Positions 45,617-55,310 of a stretch of 64,000 nt of DNA are shown piece by piece (the stretch's first letter is position 1; every line of letters begins with the position of its first letter). The DNA lies in contig NZ_CP043641.1 in NCBI RefSeq assembly GCF_014217625.1, forward strand, positions 4,092,001-4,156,000, read 5' to 3'. The notes beneath the pieces were generated by a model. That model saw only the letters and a program-made list of their open reading frames with translations. It searched no databases and had not been told where the DNA came from. Origin of the DNA: Leifsonia shinshuensis (GTDB lineage: Bacteria; Actinomycetota; Actinomycetes; Actinomycetales; Microbacteriaceae). A program made the translations under genes and the position numbers.

Positions 45617-45673
45617 GATACGCAGAACTGCGCCGATGCACCACTGCATCCGCGCGGAGTAGCATCGAAGACG

Positions 45674-46918
45674 ATGACGGCCGGTATCACGAGTTCGCTG
45701 CACCCGGCGGATCCCGCCGGGCCCGTGACCCAGTCCGCCCGCGTGCGGCTGTTCCGCTGGGAGATGCCCTGGTGGGCCGGCGTCCTCGGCGTCTATGCGG
45801 CCTCCCGGGTGCTGACGACCCTGCTCATGCTGGCGCTGTATCTGGTCGCGGGTGCGATGCACTGGGAGGGCGGAAGCCCGCAGACGCACCCGACCTTCCT
45901 CGGTTTCGCGGGGACCTGGGACGCCTCGTACTACTGGCGGATCGTCGAGCACGGCTACCCGTCGACGCTGCCCGTCGACTCCGACGGGGACGTCCAGCAG
46001 AACGAGTGGGCGTTCCTGCCGCTGTATCCGCTGATCGTGCGTGCGCTGATGACGGCGACCGGGCTGGGCTTCCCTGCGGCGGGCGTGCTGGTCGCCGTGC
46101 TCTGCGGGGCGGCCGCCAGTCTCGTGCTCTACCGGGTCGTCGCGTCGCGGGTCGGCTCGGTCAGCGGTCTGTGGGCGGCCGTGTTCTTCTGCTTCGGGCC
46201 GCTGTCGTTCGTCCTGCAGATCGCCTACGCCGAGAGCCTGTTCTTCCTCCTGCTGTTCGCCGCGCTGCTGGCGATGATGACGCGGAGGTACTGGACGGTG
46301 ATCCCGTTCGGGGTCGCAGCCGCGTTCACGCGGCCAGGGGAGCTCGCCCTTCCGCTCGCCCTCGGGATCGTGTTCCTGATCCGCGCACTCCGGGCACGCC
46401 GCGGAGGCGAGCCCTTCGGCGCGCACGAGCGTGCGGCGATGATCGTGGCCGGCGCGGCGACCGCCGTGGCCGGACTGGCCTGGCCGCTGATCGCGGCGAC
46501 GGTCACCGGGACGCCCGGCGCCTATGTGGAGACCGAGCTGTCCTGGTGGACCGGTTTCATCGGACGCGTCGCGTTCGTCCCGCTGACCCCGTGGTTCCTC
46601 TTCACCTGGCGGTACGCGAGCGTCGCGGGCGCCCTGCTCGTCGTGGCCGCCATCGGCGGATACGTCTGGCTGCTGAACCGCCCCAGCATCCGCGCGCTGG
46701 GGACGGAGGTGGTGGCGTACGCGGCCAGCTACGCTCTCTACCTGTTCGCGGTCTTCCTGCCCCAGCAGAGCCTGTTCCGCCTCCTCATGCCGCTGGCGCC
46801 CCTGGCGGGCGCGCCGGGCCTGACCGGGAACCGGAGGGCACGCACCATCGTGCTCACGGTGGGGATCGCGTTGCAACCGGCGGCGCTCGTGCTGCTGTGG
46901 TTCGTGGGCTATCCCTGA
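45674..46918 (+). CDS. PIG-V-like mannosyltransferase family membrane protein
   Basis: A 414-residue polytopic protein with about nine helices. The first outer loop carries TWDASYYWRIVEHGYP and the later QNEWAFLPLYPLIVRAL, matching the WD and FPLYP motifs of PIG-V and related lipid-linked mannosyltransferases; IAYAESLFFLLLFAALLAM corresponds to the conserved YSESLF segment. It probably adds mannose from a polyprenyl-phosphate donor to an envelope glycan or protein. ATG 45674 is chosen because TAGCAT ends 8 nt upstream; the longer frame from 45596 runs into the terminator. Confidence 0.82.
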   Translation: MTAGITSSLHPADPAGPVTQSARVRLFRWEMPWWAGVLGVYAASRVLTTLLMLALYLVAGAMHWEGGSPQTHPTFLGFAGTWDASYYWRIVEHGYPSTLPVDSDGDVQQNEWAFLPLYPLIVRALMTATGLGFPAAGVLVAVLCGAAASLVLYRVVASRVGSVSGLWAAVFFCFGPLSFVLQIAYAESLFFLLLFAALLAMMTRRYWTVIPFGVAAAFTRPGELALPLALGIVFLIRALRARRGGEPFGAHERAAMIVAGAATAVAGLAWPLIAATVTGTPGAYVETELSWWTGFIGRVAFVPLTPWFLFTWRYASVAGALLVVAAIGGYVWLLNRPSIRALGTEVVAYAASYALYLFAVFLPQQSLFRLLMPLAPLAGAPGLTGNRRARTIVLTVGIALQPAALVLLWFVGYP

Positions 46919-46927
46919 GCTGCCGGA

Positions 46928-49348
46928 CTACGGCGCGAGCCGCACCGCCAGCGCCACCAGCTCGCCGCGGTTCGCCGCCGAGGTCTTGCGCATCACCCTG
47001 CTGACGTGGCTCTCCACGGTGCGGACGCTGAGGACGAGCCGGGAGGCGATCTCCGGATTGCTGAGCCCGGCGGCCACAAGTCTGGTGATCTCGCGCTCGC
47101 GATCGGTCAGGGCGATCGGCGTCGAGAAGAACCCCCCGCTGTCCGTGGCCTCTCCCGTCGGGCACTGAAGCGCCGCGGCCGGCCCGGCCCGGCCGGTGCT
47201 GGCGAGACGTTCCGCGAGCGCGGGGAGGTCCACCCCGCCAGGCTCCGCACGGGCACGGACGAACGCGAGGTGAGCGTCGTGGAGCTCGGACTGCTGACGC
47301 TCGAGCAACGCGCGCGCTTCCTCCAGCCCCGCGTCGTCGATCGCGTGCTCGAGCGACGTCAGCAGTGCGAGCGCGGCCGTGGGCAGCTCGCCGTGCAGCG
47401 AAAGGGTGGACGAGAGCTCGCGGAGCAGTTCGGCGGCCTCGTCGGGGCGCCCCCGCCCGGCGGCGAGCTGAGCCTCGACCCACTGCACCCCCACCCGCAC
47501 GGCGGACGGCGCGCCTTCGCCGGACGACGCGGGGAGCCCGGCGGCGAGCTCGTCGCGGATGCGCTCGGCGAGCGACGTGTCGCCCCGCCGCACGGCGATC
47601 ACGGCCGTGAGGACGTTGAGCGCGACCTGGATCGCCGCGCCGGGGACGGCCGGCGTGCCGAGCGCCGACGCCGTCGTGAGCGCGCCGGCCGCGTCGGTGG
47701 GGCGGTCGGCGAGCAGATGGCAGAGCCCGAGTGCGACGCTGTGCTCGCGCACCGCGCCGGCGTCGAGACGTTCGCGGGCGGCGGCCGCGCCGCGTTCGGC
47801 CCAGGCGACGGCGTCGGCGTGCCGCCCCGCGCCGAGGAGCGCATACGCGTGCGCGGCGGCCTCGCGGGAGGACGCGGACGCGCCGGGCACCGCGGCGAGC
47901 GTGTCGAGGAGTCGGACCGCGTCCTCGAACCGTCCACGCCGCAGGGCGACGGCGCGGGCCGCCTCGATCAGCCGGGAGCGGACAGGAGGCGGAAGATCGG
48001 GGTCGTCGCGCAGCCGCTCCTCCTGCACAGCCGGCTCGGCGCCGATCTCCACGGCGAGCATGACCGCTGCGGCGTCGGCCAGCCGCTCGAACGGGCCGAG
48101 CCCGGCGATCTCCGCGCGCAGCGCGTCGACGGCGGCGCCGGGCGCCGCGCCGAGGGCGACCGATCGGCGGGCGCGGAGCACGGCGAGCTCCGCCACGTCG
48201 AGCGGATCGCCCGGCAGTTCCGCGGAGGCGGTCAGCACGGCGTCCAGCTCGGCCCCGCAGCCGGGCGCCAGACCGGTGTCCGCCATCAGGGCGCGCGCGA
48301 GCCCGAGTGCCGTCGCTGGCTCGGGCCGCTCGCGCCAGGCCGCCGCCGACTCCTCGCGGAGGGAGTCCGCGGCGGCGTGCACGAACTGCACGAACGCCGC
48401 GTCCGTGCGCGGCGCGTCCACCTGGGCGCGGTCACGAAGATGGGCTCCCAGCACCGGCGGGTCGAGAGCGATCAGCCTGCGCCCGCGATGAGGCACGATC
48501 CGGAGGACGCCGGCCGCGGCGAGCCCGTCCAGGGCGACGGGGTCGACCAGGCCGCGCGTCGAGGCCACATCGCCGGCGCCGGTCACGGCGATCCGTTCGA
48601 GCGCCGCGCGCTCGGCCGCGGCGAGCCCGGAGAGCTGCCCTTCGAGGGCGCCGCGGAGCGATCTGCTCCACAGCTCTCCGGTCGCACACCACGCGCCGGA
48701 GCGGAGGGCGAGCCGGCCCTCGAGGACGGCGAGCTCGGTGAGCGCGAGCGCGAGGCCGACGTTGCCGCCGCAGAGGGAGTACACGCGGCTCATCGCACCC
48801 GGATCGACCGGCGCGCCGAGCCGCTCGACCACGACCGACCGCAGCTCGCCGTACTCGAGCGGCTCCAGCTCGATCACGTAGGCGGCCGACGACCCGTCGT
48901 CCATGCGGGCGCGGGTGCGCAGCACGGGTGTGCGCGTCGCGCGGCGCACGGCGTCGATCGCGCCGGTCGAGGCGTCGTCCAGGAGGTCCGCGTCGTCCAG
49001 CAGGAGCGCCGCCGGACCGGACCCGAGCACGGCCGTGAGGGCGTCGATGGCCTGCTGCAGGGGAGAGGCGGTACGGCGCTCGCCGGAGGGGACGACCCCG
49101 AATCCGGCGGCGTGGAGGGCCGCGAGCGGGCTCTCCCGCAATGAGCGGACGCCGTTCACGCGCAGAACCGTTCGGCGCGCGTCGACCGCCGAGGACGCCA
49201 CGGCGTCGACCACCGTCGAGCGCCCGCTGTGCCGGGGACCGACCAGATCGACGTCGGCGTCGCTGGAGAACAGGAGCTCGCGCACGAGCGCGAGGATCCG
49301 CTCTCTGCCCGCGAGCAGAGCGGACGCCGCGGCGCGGGGATCGATCAT
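46928..49348 (-). CDS. Large LuxR-family regulator with AAA/STAND-type ATPase domain
   Basis: An 806-residue regulator of the LAL/MalT-like type. The N-terminal ATPase domain has a P-loop reading GPRHSGRST, with Arg where Lys is expected, and a good Walker B (AALLLDDADLL). A long helical repeat region (TPR-like) follows, then a C-terminal LuxR helix-turn-helix (LTDREREITRLVAAGLSNPEIASRLVLSVRTVESH). ATG 49348 is preferred because GGAGCCAGCCG precedes it; an ATG at 49405 would add 19 residues. It is divergent from the DUF4012 gene, a likely target. Confidence 0.85.
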   Translation of the reverse strand: MIDPRAAASALLAGRERILALVRELLFSSDADVDLVGPRHSGRSTVVDAVASSAVDARRTVLRVNGVRSLRESPLAALHAAGFGVVPSGERRTASPLQQAIDALTAVLGSGPAALLLDDADLLDDASTGAIDAVRRATRTPVLRTRARMDDGSSAAYVIELEPLEYGELRSVVVERLGAPVDPGAMSRVYSLCGGNVGLALALTELAVLEGRLALRSGAWCATGELWSRSLRGALEGQLSGLAAAERAALERIAVTGAGDVASTRGLVDPVALDGLAAAGVLRIVPHRGRRLIALDPPVLGAHLRDRAQVDAPRTDAAFVQFVHAAADSLREESAAAWRERPEPATALGLARALMADTGLAPGCGAELDAVLTASAELPGDPLDVAELAVLRARRSVALGAAPGAAVDALRAEIAGLGPFERLADAAAVMLAVEIGAEPAVQEERLRDDPDLPPPVRSRLIEAARAVALRRGRFEDAVRLLDTLAAVPGASASSREAAAHAYALLGAGRHADAVAWAERGAAAARERLDAGAVREHSVALGLCHLLADRPTDAAGALTTASALGTPAVPGAAIQVALNVLTAVIAVRRGDTSLAERIRDELAAGLPASSGEGAPSAVRVGVQWVEAQLAAGRGRPDEAAELLRELSSTLSLHGELPTAALALLTSLEHAIDDAGLEEARALLERQQSELHDAHLAFVRARAEPGGVDLPALAERLASTGRAGPAAALQCPTGEATDSGGFFSTPIALTDREREITRLVAAGLSNPEIASRLVLSVRTVESHVSRVMRKTSAANRGELVALAVRLAP

Positions 49349-49540
49349 CGGCTGGCTCCAGAAGACGTGGGATTGGACTGCTGGGGCCACGGTAATACGC
49401 ACCATGTAAGCCGCTCCACGTAAGGTATCGCGATCTGCACGGAACCTCGACCGGGACGCACGTAAATCCGCGAATCGGCCGTGATCCGCTCGCGTGCCGA
49501 CGACAGCATGGGTCCCGATGTCGAAAGGAATCGGGTACCC

Positions 49541-51412
49541 ATGAGCGGTCGAACGCGCCGCCGCGCGAGAGCGGCCCGGCCCGCGCGCGCCAAGCGCGTC
49601 GTGCTCCTCTCGCTCGGCGCCCTGGCGCTCGTCGTCGTCGCCTGCTCGGTATGGGTGGGCGCCCGTGCCGCCATCTCGTACGGCGACGTCTCAGCAGCGC
49701 GCGCCGAGGCGAGCGCGGCCGTCGCGGCGGTCGCCGCGGACCCGGTGTCCGCCGCCTCGCGCAGCGACCGGCTCCGCGCGGTCGCCGCACGCCTGGAGGA
49801 CGCCGAGGGACTGACCGGCGACGTCGTCTGGCGTGCATCCGAGATCGTCCCGTTCGTCGGCGCCAACCTCCGCTCATATCGGCTCACCGTCGAAGCGCTC
49901 CACGAGGCCGTCGGCAGGGGATTGACGCCCGTGGTGACCGACCTCGCACGGCTGGAGACCGCTGTGTCCCTCGCCGACCGCACGGTCGACACCGAGACCG
50001 TCGCAGGCGCCGCCGCGGGGCTCCGCACGGCGGAACGCGCGCTGGAACGCGGCCGCACGATGCTGCGCGAGGCCGAGTCCGGTCCTCTCCTTCCCCCGCT
50101 CGCCTCCGGCGTCCGGGAGGCCGAGGAACTGGTCGACGGGCTCCACGGCACCGTCTCCTCGCTCTCGGTCGCCGCCCGCGTGCTCCCCGGCGCGATCGGC
50201 GGGGCCCGCGCGAAGAACTACGCGCTGCTGTTCAACAACAACGCCGAGCTCCGCACCACGGGCGGGATCGCCGGCGCCATGTCCGAGCTGACCGCCGACG
50301 GCGGCCGCATCGAGCTGGGACGGCAGCTGGTCCCCGAGGATCTGAACCCGCCCGCCGGCGCGGCGATCCCGGTGACCCCGGAGGAACGGGCGCTCTTCGG
50401 CACGCGGCTCGGGAGCTACATCCAGAACGTCAACCTCACGCCCGACTTCTCGCGGAGCGGCGAGCTCACGGCCGCCCACTGGCGCGCGGCGCTCGGCGCC
50501 GAGCTCGACGGGGTGGTGTCGATCGACACCGCGTCCATCGGCCTGCTGCTGGAGGCGACCGGGCCGATCACGGTCGACGGGCGCGTTCTGAACAAGGACA
50601 ACGCGTCGAAGGTCCTCCTCCGGGACGTCTACCTCGAGATCGGCGGCCGCGATCAGCAGGACGCCTTCTTCGGCGAGCTCACGCGCGTCATGTTCGACAA
50701 GCTGTTCGGCGCGGGGACCGGCACCGTGCCCGTGCTGAAGGCGCTGGGCATGGCCGTCGACCAGGGCAGGATCTCGATCTGGCTCGCGGACGGCGAACTG
50801 CAGCGCGAGCTCGCCGGCGGCCCGCTCGCGGGACCGCTCGCCCAGCTCACCGACGATGGAGCGCCCGTCGGCGTCTTCCTGGCCGACGAGACGGCCGGCA
50901 AGATGGACACCTTCCTCGAGGGCTCCGTCACCGCCACCTGCCACGCTCCGGCCGCGACCCCGTCGGCCGGCGACACCGGGAAGAGCGGCACAGGGAAGGC
51001 CAGCACAGGGAAGGCCAGCACGGGGAAGAAGACCGGCCGCACCGTCACGGCCACCGCGACGCTGGTGTCGACGGCCCCCGAGGACATCGCCTCGTACCCG
51101 TGGGTGGTCACCGGGCCGCACGTACCGGACCTGACGACCGGGCACATCCGGACGCAGGTGCAGTTCGCCACGACCGACAGCCTGCGTCCGACGCGCGTCA
51201 GCGTCGACGGCGAGGCGGTCACCGCCATCACGCGGGTGATCGACGGCCATTCCGTGTCGATCGCCACGGTGGATCTCGCCCCGGGGGCGGTCTCGGTCGT
51301 CGTCGCCGAGTTCGCCGCCCTGCCCACGCGCTCACCGACCGTCGAGCGCATCGTCGCCACCCCCACCGCCACCGAGTTCGAGCACTACGCCGAGCCCGGG
51401 ACCTGCGGCTGA
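49541..51412 (+). CDS. DUF4012 domain protein, membrane anchored
   Basis: A 623-residue protein with an Arg-rich start and one N-terminal helix (about residues 19-42). The large outer DUF4012 region includes KNYALLFNNNAELRTTGGIAGAMSEL and a Gly/Ser/Thr/Lys-rich low-complexity stretch near residues 483-500. In other actinobacteria such proteins lie in polysaccharide or surface-layer loci; their activity is unknown. ATG 49541 is chosen for the AAAGGAA site upstream; in-frame GTG 49481 is less likely. The small wall-anchored protein gene follows after 50 nt. Confidence 0.82.
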   Translation: MSGRTRRRARAARPARAKRVVLLSLGALALVVVACSVWVGARAAISYGDVSAARAEASAAVAAVAADPVSAASRSDRLRAVAARLEDAEGLTGDVVWRASEIVPFVGANLRSYRLTVEALHEAVGRGLTPVVTDLARLETAVSLADRTVDTETVAGAAAGLRTAERALERGRTMLREAESGPLLPPLASGVREAEELVDGLHGTVSSLSVAARVLPGAIGGARAKNYALLFNNNAELRTTGGIAGAMSELTADGGRIELGRQLVPEDLNPPAGAAIPVTPEERALFGTRLGSYIQNVNLTPDFSRSGELTAAHWRAALGAELDGVVSIDTASIGLLLEATGPITVDGRVLNKDNASKVLLRDVYLEIGGRDQQDAFFGELTRVMFDKLFGAGTGTVPVLKALGMAVDQGRISIWLADGELQRELAGGPLAGPLAQLTDDGAPVGVFLADETAGKMDTFLEGSVTATCHAPAATPSAGDTGKSGTGKASTGKASTGKKTGRTVTATATLVSTAPEDIASYPWVVTGPHVPDLTTGHIRTQVQFATTDSLRPTRVSVDGEAVTAITRVIDGHSVSIATVDLAPGAVSVVVAEFAALPTRSPTVERIVATPTATEFEHYAEPGTCG

Positions 51413-51462
51413 CCGAACCGCTCCGGCCGGCCCGTTCCACCATCCCCTACAAAGGAGAACCC

Positions 51463-52077
51463 ATGAAGAAGAAACTGTTCGGCGGCCTCGTCGCACTGGC
51501 ACTGGCGCTCGCGCCCGCGGCTGCCGCCAACGCGGACTACCAGAACAACGACGAGCTGCACGGCTCGCTCGACAAGTACCTCGTCGACCCGGGTGAGACG
51601 GTCACGTACACCGCTCCGGCGGGCGCGTACGACGCGAACGAGACCGTCACACACACCCTCACCGGCGTGAACGGGCACACGGCGACCACCGCTTCGCTGC
51701 GGACCGACGTCCCGGCTGACACGACGGCGGAGTTCAGCAAGTCGGCGGAGGACGACGGGTCGCACACCTTCGCGTTCGTCATGCCCATGCAGGCGGGCGC
51801 TCAGTACACCTTCCAGGCCCTCAAGGCCGACGGCTCGGTCTGGGACACCTTCGTGGTGAAGGTCGCGAACCCGACCGGCGACGGCAACGACAACGACAAC
51901 GGCGCGGGCGCCGGTGCAGGCGGCAACGGCAACGGCAACGGCGGTGGCCTCGCGATGACCGGTTCGGACATCGCGATCGCGGGCATCGCCGGCTCGGCCG
52001 TGCTCCTCGTGGGCGCGGGCGTCGTCCTGATGCTCGTCCGTCGTCGTCGTCGCACCGCGGAGACCGCCGCCGCGTGA
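51463..52077 (+). CDS. Small LAXTG-type sortase-anchored surface protein
   Basis: A 204-residue secreted protein. The signal peptide (residues 1-25, ending ANA) is followed by a beta-rich domain of about 115 residues, a flexible Gly/Asn-rich spacer (about residues 145-160), and a cell-wall sorting signal: LAMTG (51949-51963), a hydrophobic helix and a tail of five arginines. LAXTG is the motif used by class E sortases of actinobacteria; no sortase gene lies in the window. AAAGGAG precedes the ATG. Ligand and role are unknown; cotranscription with the DUF4012 gene is likely. Confidence 0.88.
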   Translation: MKKKLFGGLVALALALAPAAAANADYQNNDELHGSLDKYLVDPGETVTYTAPAGAYDANETVTHTLTGVNGHTATTASLRTDVPADTTAEFSKSAEDDGSHTFAFVMPMQAGAQYTFQALKADGSVWDTFVVKVANPTGDGNDNDNGAGAGAGGNGNGNGGGLAMTGSDIAIAGIAGSAVLLVGAGVVLMLVRRRRRTAETAAA

Positions 52078-52116
52078 CGATCGCGACCCGGCGAGCCTGA
52101 CGCCCGCCGACGGAAA

Positions 52117-52147
52117 GGGGCCGGTGACCTCACAGGTCACCGGCTCC
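52117..52147. terminator. Terminator between convergent genes
   Basis: GCCGGTGACCT and its complement (52120-52130 and 52134-52144) flank a CAC loop, with extra weak pairs outside. It lies between the wall-protein gene and the convergent hexosaminidase gene. Confidence 0.8.
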
Positions 52148-52171
52148 TTCACATCCTCCGGGGGCCGCGCC

Positions 52172-53683
52172 TCAGCGGGTGGCGTCCTCCGGCCAGGGCA
52201 CTTCCGCCACCCGGCGATACGCCGTCCCGAGCGCGTCCCAGTGCTCCGCGAGGCGCTCGACCCGGTGGGCGAAGTCCTCGAAGTCGCGCGTCGACAGCAC
52301 GTCGGCCGTGTCGGCGGGGGCCTCCGACCAGCCGATCTCAGCGACGGCGGCGAGTCGCGGGAACACCATCCGCTCGACCTCCTCGATCGTCGCGATGGTC
52401 TCCGTCCAGACCGGGGCCTCCACGCCGAGGATGTGCGCGTCGCCGAGGCCCGGCACGATCCGCGCCGGATCCCACTCGTACGAGCTGCGCAGGTCCGTCG
52501 GGCCGTCGGCCCAGTCCTGGCCGATCGGGTCGCCCTCCTCGTACACGATGTCGAGGTACGCGACATCGGCCGGCGACATGATCACCGCGCCGCCGCCCCG
52601 CACGAACGCGAGCGCCTCCTCGGCCGCGTCGTCGCGCGGCGTGCGGAACGACCAGTACTGACCGACGGTCCCCTCGGGGAGCCCGCCGGCCCGGCCCATC
52701 TCGTGCCAGCCGACCGGGATCTTGCCCGCCTCCGCGACGAGCTCCGCCGCCCGGCGGACGAAGGTCTCGAAGTCCGTCGCCGACGTGCTCAGGCACTCGT
52801 CGCCGCCGATGTGCAGGTACGGGCCGGGCGTGAGGGCGGCGACCTCGCGGACCACGTCGCGCACGAAGCCGTCGGTGACCGGATCCCCGGTGCGCAGAGT
52901 GCTGAAGCCGACCCTCGACCCCGTGTAGAGCGCGGGCGCGACGCCGTCCGGGTTGAGTTCCGGGTAGGACGCGAGCGCCGCGTTCGTGTGTCCCGGCATG
53001 TCGAGCTCTGGGACGATCGTGACGTGCCGCTCGGCGGCGTAGGCGACCAGGTCGCGGTAGTCGTCGACCGTGTAGAAGCCGCCGTGGCTGCCGTCGCTGC
53101 CCGTCGAGCCGCCGATCCGGGTCAGCTCCGGCCAGGAGGCGATCTCGATGCGCCAGCCCTGGTCGTCGGTGAGGTGCAGGTGGAGGTGGTTGACCTTCAG
53201 TAGGACGATCGCGTCGATGAATCGCTTGACGTCGGCGACCGGGAAGAAGTGGCGCGCCACATCGAGCATGGCGCCCCGGTAGGCGAAGCGCGGGTGGTCG
53301 GCGAGCCGGACCGCCTCGACCGTCAGCGGGTCGCCCTCGCACTCCGCCGGGACGAGCTGGCGCAGCGTCTGGACGCCCCAGAACGCGCCGGCGGCGGTCG
53401 CCGCGCCGATCCGCACGCCCTCGGCCGCGACCTCCAGCGTGTACCCCTCGGCGGGGTGCCCGGCCGGTCCCTCGTCGTCCGCGATCACGATGGCGATGTC
53501 GCCGAACGCGGGAGGCTCGTGGACGACGGCGAGCTCGCGCCGGCAGTCCGTGGCGAGCTCGACGCGCAGCAGCCGGCCGACCGCGTCGGCGCCGGGGCCC
53601 GCCACGATGATCCTGGCTCCGGGGAGGAGCGTGAAGGGCGCGTCGCCCGTGTTCTCGAGCTGGGCGGGACGAGGCACGACCAC
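52172..53683 (-). CDS. Beta-N-acetylhexosaminidase, GH20
   Basis: A 503-residue glycoside hydrolase that frees terminal GlcNAc or GalNAc by substrate-assisted catalysis. An N-terminal GH20b-type domain (about residues 1-125) precedes the barrel. Seen are RGAMLDVARHFFPV, HLHLTDDQGWRIEI, the catalytic Asp-Glu pair in HIGGDECLS (near residues 293-294) and WTETI. No signal peptide, so it acts inside the cell or leaves by another route. GTG start follows AGGAG. It could feed either amino-sugar cluster in the window. Confidence 0.93.
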   Translation of the reverse strand: MVVPRPAQLENTGDAPFTLLPGARIIVAGPGADAVGRLLRVELATDCRRELAVVHEPPAFGDIAIVIADDEGPAGHPAEGYTLEVAAEGVRIGAATAAGAFWGVQTLRQLVPAECEGDPLTVEAVRLADHPRFAYRGAMLDVARHFFPVADVKRFIDAIVLLKVNHLHLHLTDDQGWRIEIASWPELTRIGGSTGSDGSHGGFYTVDDYRDLVAYAAERHVTIVPELDMPGHTNAALASYPELNPDGVAPALYTGSRVGFSTLRTGDPVTDGFVRDVVREVAALTPGPYLHIGGDECLSTSATDFETFVRRAAELVAEAGKIPVGWHEMGRAGGLPEGTVGQYWSFRTPRDDAAEEALAFVRGGGAVIMSPADVAYLDIVYEEGDPIGQDWADGPTDLRSSYEWDPARIVPGLGDAHILGVEAPVWTETIATIEEVERMVFPRLAAVAEIGWSEAPADTADVLSTRDFEDFAHRVERLAEHWDALGTAYRRVAEVPWPEDATR

Positions 53684-53831
53684 GGATGCTCCTAACCACG
53701 TCAGGGGGATTCTCGGGGTTTCGGCCGGCGCTGCCCACCCGCGGGACGACCTTGAGCGAGTATCGCAGGCCTCCTAACTAATCAGCAAGGCCTCCAGCGG
53801 ATGAGCAGGGGCCCGATCCGCGCCCCTTTGC

Positions 53832-53837
53832 TATGCT
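53832..53837 (+). promoter_or_regulatory. -10 element of the glyA transcript
   Basis: TATGCT ends 6 nt before base 53844, so transcription should start at the first base of the riboswitch. Confidence 0.55.
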
Positions 53838-53841
53838 TGCT

Positions 53842-53935
53842 CACGTCGCGACTGGCGCTCAGATGGTCACCATCGGGGAGCGACAACGGTTACCTCGAAC
53901 GAACGGATGGATTCGGCCGCGCGCCTGGGTCGATG
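53842..53935 (+). ncRNA. ZTP riboswitch (pfl motif) in the glyA leader
   Basis: The 5' half reads GTCGC-GACTGGCG with GTCGC (53845-53849) pairing to GCGAC (53880-53884), enclosing hairpin GATGG/CCATC (53862-53866 with 53870-53874) and the conserved GGGGAGCGAC. The 3' half has the conserved CGCGCGCCTGGGTCG. CGCC (53922-53925) can pair with GGCG (53854-53857), the known pseudoknot. ZTP riboswitches sense the alarmone that builds up when 10-formyl-THF is short and switch on folate one-carbon genes such as glyA and folD, exactly the genes found here. The short gap to the AAGGAG site suggests control of translation. Confidence 0.85.
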
Positions 53936-53973
53936 CACGACGATTGTCCATCCCTGTTTTCAAGGAGCCGATT

Positions 53974-55299
53974 GTGACCGACACCCTTCCGTCCACCTTC
54001 ACCGCCCCGCTGGCGGAGGTCGATCCCGAGATCGCGGAGGTGCTGCAGCTCGAGCTCGGCCGCCAGCGCGACTACCTCGAGATGATCGCCTCGGAGAACT
54101 TCGTTCCGCGCGCGGTTCTCGAAGCCGTCGGCTCGGTGCTGACGAACAAGTACGCCGAGGGCTACCCGGGCCGCCGCTACTACGGCGGCTGCGAGTACGT
54201 CGACATCGCCGAGCAGCTGGCGATCGACCGGGCGAAGAGCCTGTTCGGCGCCGAGTACGCCAACGTCCAGCCGCACTCCGGCGCGTCCGCCAACGCGGCC
54301 GTCCTGTCGGCCATCGCCACCCCCGGCGACACCATCCTCGGTCTGGAGCTCGCGCACGGCGGCCACCTGACCCACGGGATGAAGCTCAACTTCTCCGGCA
54401 AGCTCTACAACGCGGTCGCCTACGGCGTCGACCCGGAGTCCTTCACCGTCGACATGAACGTCGTGCGCGACAAGGCCATCGAGCACAAGCCGCAGGTCAT
54501 CATCGCCGGCTGGTCGGCCTACCCGCGCCAGCTCGACTTCGCCGCGTTCCGCGAGATCGCGGACGAGGTGGGCGCCAAGCTCTGGGTGGACATGGCGCAC
54601 TTCGCAGGCCTCGTGGCCGCCGGGCTGCACCCGTCGCCCGTGCCCCACGCCGACGTCGTCAGCTCGACCGTGCACAAGACCATCGGCGGCCCGCGCTCCG
54701 GCTTCATCCTCAGCCGCGACATGGAGCTCGCCAAGAAGCTCAACTCGAACGTCTTCCCCGGCCAGCAGGGCGGCCCGCTCATGCACGTGATCGCCGCCAA
54801 GGCGACCGCGTTCAAGCTCGCCGCGACCGAGGAGTTCAAGGACCGCCAGGAGCGCACCGTCCGCGGCGCCAAGCTCCTCGCCGAGCGCCTCACCGCCGAC
54901 GACTCGCGCGAGGTCGGCGTCGATGTCCTCACCGGCGGCACCGACGTGCACCTCGTGCTCGCCGACCTGCGCCACTCCGAACTCGACGGCCAGCAGGCGG
55001 AGGACGTCCTCCACGAGGTCGGCATCACCGTCAACCGCAACGCCGTGCCGTTCGACCCGCGCCCGCCGATGGTGACCTCCGGCCTCCGGATCGGCACGCC
55101 GGCGCTCGCGACCCGCGGGTTCGGCGACACCGAGTTCACCGAGGTGGCCGACATCATCGCGCTCGCGCTGCGTCCCGGCGCCGACACCAAGGCGCTCCGC
55201 GCCCGCGTCGACGCGCTCACGGCGGCGTTCCCGCTCTACCCGGGCCTGACCCCGTCCGGCCAGGACGCCTTCCCCGTCGAGCTGCCGTCCTCCATCTAG
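53974..55299 (+). CDS. glyA: Serine hydroxymethyltransferase
   Basis: Interconverts serine and glycine, loading 5,10-methylene-THF. The 441-residue PLP enzyme has [26 protein letters not shown] and the PLP lysine Lys235 in [13 protein letters not shown]. The GTG at 53974 follows AAGGAG; an open frame from 53833 is rejected since it reads through the riboswitch. It is followed by a long inverted repeat and folD, so both may share the riboswitch signal. Confidence 0.97.
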   Translation: MTDTLPSTFTAPLAEVDPEIAEVLQLELGRQRDYLEMIASENFVPRAVLEAVGSVLTNKYAEGYPGRRYYGGCEYVDIAEQLAIDRAKSLFGAEYANVQPHSGASANAAVLSAIATPGDTILGLELAHGGHLTHGMKLNFSGKLYNAVAYGVDPESFTVDMNVVRDKAIEHKPQVIIAGWSAYPRQLDFAAFREIADEVGAKLWVDMAHFAGLVAAGLHPSPVPHADVVSSTVHKTIGGPRSGFILSRDMELAKKLNSNVFPGQQGGPLMHVIAAKATAFKLAATEEFKDRQERTVRGAKLLAERLTADDSREVGVDVLTGGTDVHLVLADLRHSELDGQQAEDVLHEVGITVNRNAVPFDPRPPMVTSGLRIGTPALATRGFGDTEFTEVADIIALALRPGADTKALRARVDALTAAFPLYPGLTPSGQDAFPVELPSSI

Positions 55300-55310
55300 C
55301 CCCACCCACT

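Noticed and set aside
45596..45673. Longer start of the mannosyltransferase at 45596
   Set aside because: It would start inside the terminator and add polar residues not expected before the first helix; TAGCAT sits 8 nt before the ATG at 45674.
53833..53973. Upstream extension of glyA from an ATG at 53833
   Set aside because: It would translate the riboswitch; the GTG at 53974 has AAGGAG and matches the family's usual N-terminus.
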